Shown here: piece after piece, positions 30,214-38,766 of the stretch
How the letters are laid out: the number at the start of each line of letters is the position of its first letter
How positions within the stretch are numbered: position 1 is the stretch's first letter
Assembly (NCBI RefSeq): GCF_010119975.1
Contig: NZ_CP048222.1
Span: forward strand, 1,054,001-1,118,000
Length of the DNA: 64,000 nt
From: Rhodocytophaga rosea
GTDB taxonomy: Bacteria; Bacteroidota; Bacteroidia; Cytophagales; 172606-1
Reading direction: 5' to 3'
Program-made: the position numbers and the translations under genes
Notes under the pieces: generated by a model
The model's input: the letters and a program-made list of their open reading frames with translations, nothing else
Told to the model about the DNA's origin: nothing
The model's database searches: none

Positions 30214-30229
30214 TATATTAAACTCTTAT

Positions 30230-30271
30230 AAAACAAAAAGGCTGTTTCATAAAGAACAGCCTTTTTGTTTT
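30230..30271. terminator. Bidirectional terminator between gmd and the AIM24-like gene
   Basis: Perfect 17-bp inverted repeat, AAAACAAAAAGGCTGTT / AACAGCCTTTTTGTTTT, with an 8-nt loop. It follows the gmd stop by 16 bp and precedes (in - direction follows) the convergent AIM24-like gene. Confidence 0.9.
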
Positions 30272-30355
30272 ATGGATAAATCTACAAGATTTTTAAAGCT
30301 TTGCCCATTACATCACATTGAAAACCTCAATATAGAACAGCAATCTGCTTTTACA

Positions 30356-31126
30356 CTAATCATTCAGCAATCCACCCAATAAAGAACCTCCTTCTTTCGC
30401 GGAATTTTTACCATATGGAGCTAAAGCCTGTACCAGTTTAGAGACTGGCATAGATTGTATCAATACCCTGCCGGTTCCTTGTAAGGTAGCTAAAAATAGC
30501 CCTTCTCCTCCAAATACCATAGAACGTAGCCCTCCAGCACGTTGCACATCAAATGAAATACTTGTTTCAAAAGCTACTACACAACCAGTATCTACACGTA
30601 TGGTGTCATTGTTTAACCGCTTTTCTATTACTGTACCACCGGCATGAATAAAGGCAAGTCCATCCCCTTGTAGTTTTTGTAGAATAAATCCTTCACCTCC
30701 AAATAAACCTGAACCTATATTGCGGTTAAAATGCATAGAGATGTTAGTACCTAATGCCGCACATAAAAATGCATCTCGCTGTACAATCAGCTGATTTCCC
30801 TGTGCCTCCGCCAGGTTCACTGGTATTACTGTACCAGGATAAGGTGCAGCAAAAGCTACTTTGCTTCGGGTATAACTGCGGTTGGTAAAATGAGTCATGA
30901 AGAGAGATTCGCCAGTAATCAATCTGGAACCTGCCTGCATCAGTTTACCCAGAAACCCCTGAGTTGGCCTGGAGCCATCGCCCATTTTAGTTTCAAACTC
31001 AATGCCTTGTTCCATATAAAGCATTACACCAGCTTCTGCAATTACTGTTTCATTCGGGTCCAGTTCTATTTCTACAATCTGGATGTCATCACCTATAATC
31101 TTGTAATCTATTTCGTGAGATCTCAT
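30356..31126 (-). CDS. TIGR00266/AIM24 family protein
   Basis: 256 residues with the repeated beta-rich pattern of AIM24 proteins: [26 protein letters not shown] near the start, [35 protein letters not shown], and [22 protein letters not shown]. The Gly-rich C-terminus (GGSLLGGLL) is typical. Members are widespread and conserved, with proposed roles in membrane or stress biology but no proven reaction. It is convergent with gmd and divergent from the NADAR gene. Confidence 0.88.
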   Translation of the reverse strand: MRSHEIDYKIIGDDIQIVEIELDPNETVIAEAGVMLYMEQGIEFETKMGDGSRPTQGFLGKLMQAGSRLITGESLFMTHFTNRSYTRSKVAFAAPYPGTVIPVNLAEAQGNQLIVQRDAFLCAALGTNISMHFNRNIGSGLFGGEGFILQKLQGDGLAFIHAGGTVIEKRLNNDTIRVDTGCVVAFETSISFDVQRAGGLRSMVFGGEGLFLATLQGTGRVLIQSMPVSKLVQALAPYGKNSAKEGGSLLGGLLND

Positions 31127-31252
31127 AATAATATGTGGTTTGATGTTGTGAAGATAAAAACTTCTTGTTAAAATTATTTTACGCTTAAATTATTCTAATA
31201 AATAATATATAACCCAAAGGAAATTTATTTCTTTCTTATTATAGTACTTTAT

Positions 31253-31804
31253 ATGAAATATGATATTAACTGGCTTCTCACAAAGCATATTACTAATGAT
31301 AATGAAAAATTAAAATATATCTTCTTCTGGGGACATCAGCCTAAGAAAGATGGCAGAATCAGTGAAAGCTGTTTCAGCCAGTGGTGGCCTGCTCCTTTTA
31401 TAGTAGATAATATCACTTACAAAACTGCCGAACACTACATGATGGCCGAAAAAGCCAGGCTTTTTGGGAATGAACAGCTGGTAACTCAAATTATAGACAG
31501 CCAGTCTCCGGCTGAAGCAAAAAAATTAGGGAGAATGATATCTAACTTTGATGAAGCCAGTTGGAATTCAAATAAATACCAGATTGTATGTGAGGCAAAT
31601 TATTATAAGTTTTCCCAGCATCCGGACCTAAAAACATTTCTCCTCAATACCGGCAACAGAATATTAGTAGAAGCCAGCCCAGTAGATACTATCTGGGGGA
31701 TTGGTATGGCTAAAACAGATGAAAATATCTATAATCCTGTCTGCTGGAAAGGAGAAAATCTCCTAGGCTTTGCTTTAATGGAAGTACGTGACAGATTCCA
31801 ATAA
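31253..31804 (+). CDS. NADAR family protein (YbiA/DUF1768)
   Basis: 183 residues. Family signatures: FFWGHQPKKDG, FSQWWPAPFIVDNITYKTAEHYMMAEKARLFG, AKKLGRMISNFDEASWN, and the terminal SPVDTIWGIGMAKTD with GENLLGFALMEVRD. NADAR proteins hydrolyse N-glycosidic bonds of ADP-ribosylated or riboflavin-pathway intermediates; some family members remove ADP-ribose from DNA or act in conflict systems. No toxin partner adjoins it. It converges on the aldehyde dehydrogenase with a 15-bp gap. Confidence 0.88.
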   Translation: MKYDINWLLTKHITNDNEKLKYIFFWGHQPKKDGRISESCFSQWWPAPFIVDNITYKTAEHYMMAEKARLFGNEQLVTQIIDSQSPAEAKKLGRMISNFDEASWNSNKYQIVCEANYYKFSQHPDLKTFLLNTGNRILVEASPVDTIWGIGMAKTDENIYNPVCWKGENLLGFALMEVRDRFQ

Positions 31805-31819
31805 ATAACTTATTAAACA

Positions 31820-33418
31820 TTAAATTTCATTCTTGGTCCATTCTCCATTGAGTAGCCGCCATATTCCCTGAGGGTTCTGGTTTTGTAAGGCTTCCGGTAA
31901 TAAGGAATCCGGAAAATCCTGATAACAAACCGGACGGGCAAAACGCTTAATGGCTGCTGTACCAACAGAGGTACTTCTGGCATCTGTAGTAGCCGGATAA
32001 GGACCACCATGTACCATTGCATATCCCACCTCTACGCCTGTCGGATATCCATTTATTAATAAGCGGCCTACCTTAGTTGTTAAAATCTCAATCAGCTCAC
32101 GATTTTCCTCCAGATCATTTTGTGTTCCATGAATGGTAGCTGTTAAATGCCCTTTCAAATTACGGGCAATCTCCAGCATTTCCTCCTTAGAATCGCAGGT
32201 AATAGCAACCGTAGAGGGCCCAAATACTTCCTCTGCCAGTGCCGGATTGTCCGTTAATACTTTAGAACTGGATTGTAATAATACCGCCGCTGCCTGGTTT
32301 GATCCTGAGACAACTTCTGTTTCAGCTAATACTTGTACATCGGAAATGGATTTTAAATGCTGTATTCCTTTATGGAATGCTTGCTGTATGCCAGGCGTGA
32401 GCATAGTAGCTGCTGGCGTCTGCTGTAAATGTGAAGCTGTCTGCTTTAGAAACTGCTGTGTTAGTTCAGATGTTTGTGTGATAACTAGACCAGGATTAGT
32501 ACAAAACTGCCCTACCCCCATGGTAACTGATTTTGACAAACCATCAGCGATCTTCTCCCCTCTTTCCTGCAAAGCACCCGGCAAAATAAATACAGGATTC
32601 GTACTGCCCATTTCAGCATACACTGGTATAGGTTCTTCCCGTTTGGCAGCGGCGTCGAATAAAGCTTTTCCACCTCTGAACGAACCGGTAAATCCAACTG
32701 CTTTTATTAACGGATGGGTTACAATGGCCATTCCAACCTCGTGAGAAGTACCCTGAACCATAGAAAATACGCCTTCAGGCATTCCGGTTTCCTGGGCAGC
32801 TTTACGGATAGCTGAAGCTACCATTTCTGAAGTTCCGGGATGAGCTGGATGTCCTTTTACAACTACCGGACAACCAGCGGCCAGTGCCGAAGCAGTGTCG
32901 CCACCCGCCACAGAAAATGCAAACGGAAAGTTACTGGCACCAAAAATACCAACAACCCCTAAAGGAATATGCATCTGCCGTATATCTGGGCGGGGTAATG
33001 GCTGTCTGTCTGGCAAGGCGGTATCTATACGGGCATCTATCCAGGAACCTTCTCTCACCACCTGCGCAAATAATTTTAACTGACCAGTTGTTCGTCCTCT
33101 TTCACCTAATAATCTGGCTTCCGGCAAAGCGGTTTCTGCCATACACCGTTTGATCAAAGCATCTCCCAAGGCCAATATTTCATCGGCGATCCGTTCCAGA
33201 AAAGCAGCTTTTTCCTGTGGTGTTTTTTTCCGGTAAATGGATAAAGAATGGTTTGCCAGTTCTACCGCTTGTCCTACTTCCTGAGGAGTGGCTTCAAAAA
33301 ATTCCGTTTCCAGTTTCTGTCCGGTTGCCGGATTGATGCCTGCAAATGTCTGGCTTCCCTGTTCGGAAAGTGTGTTGCCAATATATTGTTTTCCGCTTAA
33401 TGTCATAGGATGGTACAA
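31820..33418 (-). CDS. NADP-dependent aldehyde dehydrogenase (2-oxoglutarate semialdehyde dehydrogenase type)
   Basis: 532 residues. The catalytic Cys is in MGVGQFCTNPGLVI (~residue 304) and the general base Glu in PVYAEMGSTNPVFI. The nucleotide loop is GFTGSFRGGKALFDAA. The context EKIADGLSKSVTMGVGQFCTNPG and the C-terminal GYPTGVEVGYAMVHGGPYPATTDARSTSVG are characteristic of the KGSADH/AldH family that finishes pentose, hydroxyproline or glucarate degradation. No dedicated sugar-catabolic genes adjoin it, so the physiological substrate is inferred from family only. Confidence 0.9.
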   Translation of the reverse strand: MYHPMTLSGKQYIGNTLSEQGSQTFAGINPATGQKLETEFFEATPQEVGQAVELANHSLSIYRKKTPQEKAAFLERIADEILALGDALIKRCMAETALPEARLLGERGRTTGQLKLFAQVVREGSWIDARIDTALPDRQPLPRPDIRQMHIPLGVVGIFGASNFPFAFSVAGGDTASALAAGCPVVVKGHPAHPGTSEMVASAIRKAAQETGMPEGVFSMVQGTSHEVGMAIVTHPLIKAVGFTGSFRGGKALFDAAAKREEPIPVYAEMGSTNPVFILPGALQERGEKIADGLSKSVTMGVGQFCTNPGLVITQTSELTQQFLKQTASHLQQTPAATMLTPGIQQAFHKGIQHLKSISDVQVLAETEVVSGSNQAAAVLLQSSSKVLTDNPALAEEVFGPSTVAITCDSKEEMLEIARNLKGHLTATIHGTQNDLEENRELIEILTTKVGRLLINGYPTGVEVGYAMVHGGPYPATTDARSTSVGTAAIKRFARPVCYQDFPDSLLPEALQNQNPQGIWRLLNGEWTKNEI

Positions 33419-33504
33419 TTTGGAAATTATAAGATGGAAAGATGAGAGAAATAAACATATTTCCCTGGTAAATTATAATTAAATATCTGATTCAATTTTT
33501 TAAA

Positions 33505-33927
33505 TTAAACACCATATGCAGTAACAACCAGTTTCCGTCCGGATGCCTCGTTGCGGTGTTCACACAAATAAATGCCCTGCCATATACCTAAGTTAAGCTT
33601 ACCATCAGTTACTGGTATTGATACTGAACTGCCCAGTAAGGAAGCTTTGATGTGCGCTGGCATGTCATCCGGGCCTTCCTGGTTGTGCTGGTAATATCTG
33701 GTATTTTCAGGAACCATGTGATTAAAATGACTTTCGAAATCCGTTCTTACCGTAGCATCCGCATTTTCATTAATGGTCAGGCTGGCAGAAGTATGTTTAA
33801 TAAACACATGAAGTAAGCCTGTACGGATATTTTTCACTTCAGGTATTTCTTTTAATATCGCCGAAGTGATCAGGTGAAATCCCCGCCGGTAAGCTGGCAG
33901 GGTGATATTTTTCTGGAAGAAATTCAT
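33505..33927 (-). CDS. YjbQ-family (UPF0047) protein, secondary thiamine-phosphate synthase-like
   Basis: 140 residues. The family signature is complete: GLLHVFIKHTSASLTINENAD, HNQEGPDDMPAHIKASLLGSS, GKLNLGIWQGIYLCEHR. Some members show weak thiamine-phosphate synthase activity and the metal-binding His residues (HTSAS, the D-H near MPAH and CEHR) are kept. The true cellular role is uncertain. It is 87 bp upstream of the aldehyde dehydrogenase on the same strand. Confidence 0.92.
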   Translation of the reverse strand: MNFFQKNITLPAYRRGFHLITSAILKEIPEVKNIRTGLLHVFIKHTSASLTINENADATVRTDFESHFNHMVPENTRYYQHNQEGPDDMPAHIKASLLGSSVSIPVTDGKLNLGIWQGIYLCEHRNEASGRKLVVTAYGV

Positions 33928-34086
33928 AAAGAGTCTGGCTGTTTGCTACAATAGCTATTGACCTTGTAATACTAATAAAAAATCCTATGAAAGTGCGCAA
34001 AGCGTTTCAACTTTGCTACACTGCACATGGAATTGATTGTTAATAATATAGAGTGGCAAATATAAATAGCAGAATATCAGGCAAAT

Positions 34087-34111
34087 AAAAAAGGCAAGCG
34101 AAGCGCCTGCC
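34087..34111 (-). terminator. Second minus-strand terminator after the eCIS locus
   Basis: 8-bp stem (GGCAAGCG / CGCCTGCC, one A-C mismatch) with an AAG loop; on the minus strand it is followed by six T residues. Confidence 0.6.
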
Positions 34112-34229
34112 CATTTACCTTTTAAACCTAAACCTTTTGATTGAAAGAGAATTTACTTATGCAATGTTAACAAGGAAATGCGCTGTGGCCAATATATTCT
34201 TGATAAACGGTTGCTATGCTATATAAATG

Positions 34230-34257
34230 AAAAAAGCGCCTGTTGGAAACAGACGCT
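34230..34257 (-). terminator. First minus-strand terminator after the eCIS locus
   Basis: AGCGCCTGTT / AACAGACGCT, 10-bp stem with one mismatch and a GGA loop, followed on the minus strand by T residues. It lies ~200 bp after the stop of the last eCIS gene. Confidence 0.65.
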
Positions 34258-34463
34258 ATTGGTTAAGGTTAGGTCAAAAGGCAAATGGAATATTATTGCT
34301 AAACTATCAAATTCTTTTTTGAAATAAAAATATATTAACAAATACTTATCAACATTATTGTATTTCTCCCCCAATAAATTATGATTTTTTCACAACCTGC
34401 CGTTATAATTAATAAGTGTATAGAGTAAACAAATGATAACGGGTTGTATAATAACTAATTTGG

Positions 34464-37349
34464 CTACTGTTTATTTATCAGGTTCAGCAGTAATTGCGTA
34501 AGATCATTATTCAATTTATCCAGCTGGGTTTTGTTAGCTGTAGACCTGATCCCGGCACTGTTCCATCGGTAATAATATTTTTCAAAGGTTTTCATATCTT
34601 CCGTATTCAGCCAGAAACACCTGGAGGATACATTGGCCGGCTGGTTGTTAAAAATAGTCTCTTCAGCAATGGCTTTAAATTCAGGATTATGAAAACGGGC
34701 TGTCCAGTCGGGGAGTAATATGCTGATACGGTAGGAGTAAAAATCTTCAGGCACTTGTGGCGTATCTTTGGTATATTGTACATACAGAGAAAGTTTGTCT
34801 TCAAATGGGATAATATCATCCTTATCTGACAGGAAATTATACAAACGTTCCATTTTTTCGTGAATTTCCTGCACCGATTCATAAGCTTTCATACTTACCA
34901 TGGTGAGAGGTTCGTTCCAGGCAGGTACAGGAAATTTCATATGTATTTCAAAATCACCGTCCGAACGGCCTTCTACTGAGTAATTGGCATAGGTGGTAAT
35001 ATGTTCCCGGAAAGCCTCAACCATCATCTTCCGCTGCGAAAAAGTATAAGTACTTACTGTGCTCAAAAAAGGGGTTCCCAATTCATCCAGTACATAAAAT
35101 CCAAATTTCTTTTCTTGCGCCTCCGGACGTAATAAAATATGTTCAACCAGATGCAAGCCTTCGCTGCTAATATTAAGCTCTTTTAAGAAATCAATCAACG
35201 AAAGTACGCCTGTTGTAGCTTCATCCTGCGTCTCAAACTGCCCGATATACATCCATTCCTGCTCTTCACCGGAATTGAATACTACCTGAAAGGAGGAACC
35301 ATCTTTAGCAGCTCCGATTCTGTAATGGTGCAGAATAATTCCTTTTCTGAGAAAGTCAGTAGTGAGCATTTTGCTCTGGAAAGGCAATGTTTTCTGCAGT
35401 AAATCCTGCTTTTGTTCAGACGTAAAAGTATCCGATGACACATCTGCTAAATCTATGTAATCGAAGGACTTATCAATTTGATCCGGATCAATGGTTGACT
35501 GATGCAGGCTATATGCTTTTTCCCAGAGCTGGCTATCTGTTTGAGAAGCATATTCATCCAGAAGTTTTAAACCATACCCTTTAAAATGGCCGATCAGGGA
35601 ATGTTCTTCATAAATCATTTGCTCCGTATATTTCCCGTTCACCATACCCAGGCCTAATAGCACACAGAGCTTTGCTTCCATACCAGCCACATTTTCTGTA
35701 CTCAAGCTATCGTTGAAATAGTCGGAAGCTTTGGCGCGGTTGTGATTAATGTAAGGCAGAAATTGCAGTAATCTGGTTTTGTCCCGGACCAGGTGCCGCT
35801 CAAATTCCTCTTCGTTGAAATAATAATTAAACTGCGAAAGAGAATACTGTACAAATGTTTCCCCATGAATAGCCAGCAGGTAATCTAAAAATCTACTGCG
35901 CCGGTTGATGAAATTATCCTGGGCCTGCACCAGTCTGGACAGTCCCTGCCGATATTCCAGCGGAATATGGAACGCCCCAAACAAAGCATCCCTGATAAAC
36001 TCATAAGGTCTGTTGGCAAGCAGTGGAGACACATCGGGCACGGCATACAAGTTCTGGTGAAAGTAAGTTTGCTCTACATCACTTTTAATTGAAAGTATAT
36101 CTTTTACATGGGCCAGTTGTGAGAGATAATTCGCCAGGATTTGTTCAAACAACAGCAAAAATCCTTTCAATTGCTTTGCTTGTGCCCTGCGCTGCGGGGA
36201 AGGAGACTGTGGTAAACCATAACTGCCAATACCATAAGTTACCGGAAAATGATTCTGTATAGAATAATATTCATCAATTTTCAGGTCCTTGCCCTTGCTT
36301 ACTTCAATTGCCTCTTCTGTGAGCCTGTAAATTCTTCGGTTGGCCGATTGCAATTCATTCAATTTGCGGCGTACAATCTGACGATCGACCAGGGTATAGT
36401 TTACAGAACCTTTGGAAAACTGGATGGTGTAATTCCTGCTTTTTCCTTCAAATTCTGTAAGTAATTTTGGAAGTTTGTTTTCGTCAATGTCTACCTGATT
36501 ATGATAAGTATCTTCGCCAATTTTAAGATACAGATTTTTTACACTGGTTACTCCTCTGACCTGCATCATGATCTTAGTGATTTCCGAAATCAGAATCTTG
36601 TTCTGTTTGGGCAACAGGTCTTCAGTTTTAATAAATCCATTTTTAAGCAAGGGACCATTAAAAATTTCATTCAGACTATAATCTTGTTCCAGCAATTCTT
36701 CCAGCGAATAAATCCTGATCTGCGGACATAAATACTCATCTACCCGGAAAAATATTTCTGCCAGAATAGATTCCAGGTCACGGGTGCCATCAATTTCCAC
36801 ATCGGCATGAATGGATATATATATGTATTCCAGCAATTTGATCTCAGCTACATCTTCGCAAATATTCCGGTTGCGGGCGTATACTTCCAGCACATTATGT
36901 AATACTTGTTGCCTGCGGTCTTCTTCTTTAATCTGATCATCTACATTCACTACAATTTTATATAATCCCCTGAGTGAACTTTCCTCTGACTCTACCGGAA
37001 TAAACCATACATTTTTTACATCCAGTATCGAATCGAATACGAGCCGCCGGTAATCGTTGATGGTAAGTGCATTGCTTGGCAGAATCTGAGATGGTCTAAG
37101 GAAAGACTGATCAGCTTTGGAGCTATTATACAGATGATCCTGAATATCAAAATCTACCCGGTACGAAAGGTCGGTGAGCGCATAACAAAGCACTTCCAGT
37201 ATAGTAACGCCAGGATCATGCTCGTTGTAATCCGTCCAGAAGGCACCGCATAACTGCTGAATGTATTTGACTCCTTCAGAACGCAGGTATTCAAAGTTTA
37301 GTCCCTGATTTTCGGGTGGCTTATTATCAATAAATAATGGCTTTTCCAT
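34464..37349 (-). CDS. eCIS baseplate-wedge protein (J-like N-terminus; Afp12-like)
   Basis: 961 residues without signal peptide. The N-terminal FWTDYNEHDPGVTILEVLCYALTDLSYRVDF is the wedge signature shared by baseplate J-like proteins. A long, mostly alpha/beta middle (GYGLKLLDEY, SLIGHFKG) is followed by LHLVEHILLRP near residue 720, a recurring motif of large contractile-injection-system baseplate proteins. The last gene of the locus, it lies downstream of the J-like protein, fibre and 72-residue genes, as Afp12 follows Afp11 in classic loci. Assignment to Afp12 rests on position and size as well as motif. Confidence 0.75.
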   Translation of the reverse strand: MEKPLFIDNKPPENQGLNFEYLRSEGVKYIQQLCGAFWTDYNEHDPGVTILEVLCYALTDLSYRVDFDIQDHLYNSSKADQSFLRPSQILPSNALTINDYRRLVFDSILDVKNVWFIPVESEESSLRGLYKIVVNVDDQIKEEDRRQQVLHNVLEVYARNRNICEDVAEIKLLEYIYISIHADVEIDGTRDLESILAEIFFRVDEYLCPQIRIYSLEELLEQDYSLNEIFNGPLLKNGFIKTEDLLPKQNKILISEITKIMMQVRGVTSVKNLYLKIGEDTYHNQVDIDENKLPKLLTEFEGKSRNYTIQFSKGSVNYTLVDRQIVRRKLNELQSANRRIYRLTEEAIEVSKGKDLKIDEYYSIQNHFPVTYGIGSYGLPQSPSPQRRAQAKQLKGFLLLFEQILANYLSQLAHVKDILSIKSDVEQTYFHQNLYAVPDVSPLLANRPYEFIRDALFGAFHIPLEYRQGLSRLVQAQDNFINRRSRFLDYLLAIHGETFVQYSLSQFNYYFNEEEFERHLVRDKTRLLQFLPYINHNRAKASDYFNDSLSTENVAGMEAKLCVLLGLGMVNGKYTEQMIYEEHSLIGHFKGYGLKLLDEYASQTDSQLWEKAYSLHQSTIDPDQIDKSFDYIDLADVSSDTFTSEQKQDLLQKTLPFQSKMLTTDFLRKGIILHHYRIGAAKDGSSFQVVFNSGEEQEWMYIGQFETQDEATTGVLSLIDFLKELNISSEGLHLVEHILLRPEAQEKKFGFYVLDELGTPFLSTVSTYTFSQRKMMVEAFREHITTYANYSVEGRSDGDFEIHMKFPVPAWNEPLTMVSMKAYESVQEIHEKMERLYNFLSDKDDIIPFEDKLSLYVQYTKDTPQVPEDFYSYRISILLPDWTARFHNPEFKAIAEETIFNNQPANVSSRCFWLNTEDMKTFEKYYYRWNSAGIRSTANKTQLDKLNNDLTQLLLNLINKQ

Positions 37350-37446
37350 AAATCAGACTTAACTTATAAGGATGAGGATTGAGCGAATGCGTGAGTGAGT
37401 GAAATTATAGAATTATAGAATTAATGAAGGTCTGGATAAAGCAATA

Positions 37447-37494
37447 TAATTCGTAATTCGTAATTCGTAATTCGTAATTCGTAATTCGTAATTA
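37447..37494. repeat. Tandem 7-bp repeat (TAATTCG)n
   Basis: About six to seven uninterrupted copies of TAATTCG immediately downstream of the stop of the 72-residue gene, in the spacer before the 961-residue baseplate gene. Confidence 0.9.
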
Positions 37495-37495
37495 T

Positions 37496-37714
37496 TTAAT
37501 CCTCTTCTCCCAGAATTCCATTCAAATCCATTCTGGTTTTCTTGATTGTTCCATTCGGTGTTTTTGGGGAGGCAGGCGGCTGGCTGAGCTGTTCATTGGC
37601 CTGTTCATTGAGTTTCCCAATCAGTTCATATACTTCTGCAAATGGCAGTTTTCCCAATGCCTTAAAAATAGTACTCGCTTCTTCTATGCTGACCGTAAAA
37701 GTTACTTTTTTCAT
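37496..37714 (-). CDS. Small conserved-looking protein of the eCIS locus
   Basis: 72 residues, unrecognised. The first ~40 residues form an amphipathic alpha/beta pattern (KKVTFTVSIEEASTIFKALGKLPFAEVYELIGKLNEQA). A proline-rich linker (SQPPASPKTP) leads to a basic-then-acidic tail (KKTRMDLNGILGEED). It lies between the fibre-like and 961-residue baseplate genes and is on the same strand. It could be a chaperone, a baseplate accessory or a targeting peptide; nothing in the sequence decides. Confidence 0.55.
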   Translation of the reverse strand: MKKVTFTVSIEEASTIFKALGKLPFAEVYELIGKLNEQANEQLSQPPASPKTPNGTIKKTRMDLNGILGEED

Positions 37715-37803
37715 GATAGTTAGTTTGTCTGGAACCTGGGTTTATCGGATTAATATGATTGATTGGATTTTAAATAAAAATCTGTGTAATCTGTGGTCCA
37801 GGC

Positions 37804-38541
37804 TTACTCACTTTCCATACTTTGGTCCATAAATTTATCGAACCAGAGGCTGGTAATGTGGTATTTGACATAGTAAGGTCCATTGTAAGTGCTTCTGGTA
37901 CGCATTTCCAGGCTATAATTATAAGTTGAACCTGTCCAGCGTAGGTCAATTTTATGGCCACGGCCGCCATAATAGGCATGTTTAATGTCAATACAATCGT
38001 TAGAATCGCCAAATGTACTCAGGGCTATGGCATGAATAAGCGCATATTTTCCGGTTTTTTTCTTGCCTACCCCGGCCACTATTTCCAGTACATGACAACC
38101 ATTAAGTTCTGTCAGCACCGGATGCCAGTTGCCATCTGCGAGCACTTTGCCAGTATGAAAAGTACCCATCCTCCCACTCATGGCTACTGTCCCATTCACA
38201 TCGAGTTCATATTCCGGATTGCTGCGGTTCACGCCAATTTTGCCATCATTTTGGAGGGATAGAATATTATCGCCCAGGTGATTATTGATGTGCAGGTTAG
38301 AATCGCCACTGTCAATTTCCAGGCTCCAGGCCGCATTCTTATCTTCAATATTCCGGTAAAAACTGATCAGTTTTTTAGAAGTGCCAATTGGCGAAAGCAT
38401 CAGGCCATCATCTATGGTCTTCGACATGCCATCGTCGACCTTATTGATCATAGACTCGATCAGGTCGTAAAAATGCCCTTCTGCCGGCAGTTGCCCTTTC
38501 CGGAAAAAATTTTTAAGGGTGCTTCTGTTTTGTAATGGCAT
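37804..38541 (-). CDS. Tail-fibre/adhesin-like protein of the eCIS
   Basis: 245 residues. The N-terminal ~60 residues (LKNFFRKGQLPAEGHFYDLIESMINKVDDG) look like a helical attachment stub. A middle beta-rich shaft follows, with HINNHLGDNILSLQNDGKIGVN and YELDVNGTVAMSGRMGTF, the kind of short repeats seen in phage tail-fibre shafts. The C-terminal ~115 residues (HVLEIVAGVGKKKTGKYALIHA, KIDLRWTG, YSLEMRTRS, VKYHITSLWFDKFM) form a discrete, possibly receptor-binding domain. It sits where Afp13-type fibre genes occur. Function is inferred from architecture and position. Confidence 0.65.
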   Translation of the reverse strand: MPLQNRSTLKNFFRKGQLPAEGHFYDLIESMINKVDDGMSKTIDDGLMLSPIGTSKKLISFYRNIEDKNAAWSLEIDSGDSNLHINNHLGDNILSLQNDGKIGVNRSNPEYELDVNGTVAMSGRMGTFHTGKVLADGNWHPVLTELNGCHVLEIVAGVGKKKTGKYALIHAIALSTFGDSNDCIDIKHAYYGGRGHKIDLRWTGSTYNYSLEMRTRSTYNGPYYVKYHITSLWFDKFMDQSMESE

Positions 38542-38721
38542 TGTATGTGATGATGGTTTATCAAGTGAATTAAGGTACTGTATAATTCAAAAAAGTCCTA
38601 ATATTAAAGAGAAAATCAGTCTGAAACCACAGATTACGCTGATTTTGATGATGTACATATGGTTAGATAGCTGATTAGTTGTATAGTTATATTGTTAAAT
38701 ATTTAAGCTACTAAAGCACAC

Positions 38722-38766
38722 CACTCACTCACTCACTCATTCACTCATTCACTCATTCACTTACTC
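38722..38766. repeat. Tandem tetranucleotide repeat (ACTC/ATTC)n
   Basis: ACTCACTCACTCACTCATTC and further ACTCATTC units directly after the end of the J-like gene. It is degenerate at a single position. Confidence 0.88.

Larger units (their letters stand above)
33928..34463. other. Intergenic region downstream of the eCIS locus with two terminators
   Basis: 536 bp, no gene seen. Two hairpins with A-tracts on the + strand (T-tracts on the - strand) lie at 34087-34111 and 34230-34257. The rest is AT-rich. The gap between the hairpins could hold a small RNA, but nothing shows it. Confidence 0.5.

Noticed and set aside
32133-32744. 203-residue open frame on the + strand inside the aldehyde dehydrogenase gene
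   Set aside because: It is antisense to a clearly conserved enzyme, has low-complexity Cys/Ser-rich composition and no recognised motif.
37447-37494. Possible CRISPR array
   Set aside because: Repeats are 7 bp with no spacers; no cas genes nearby.
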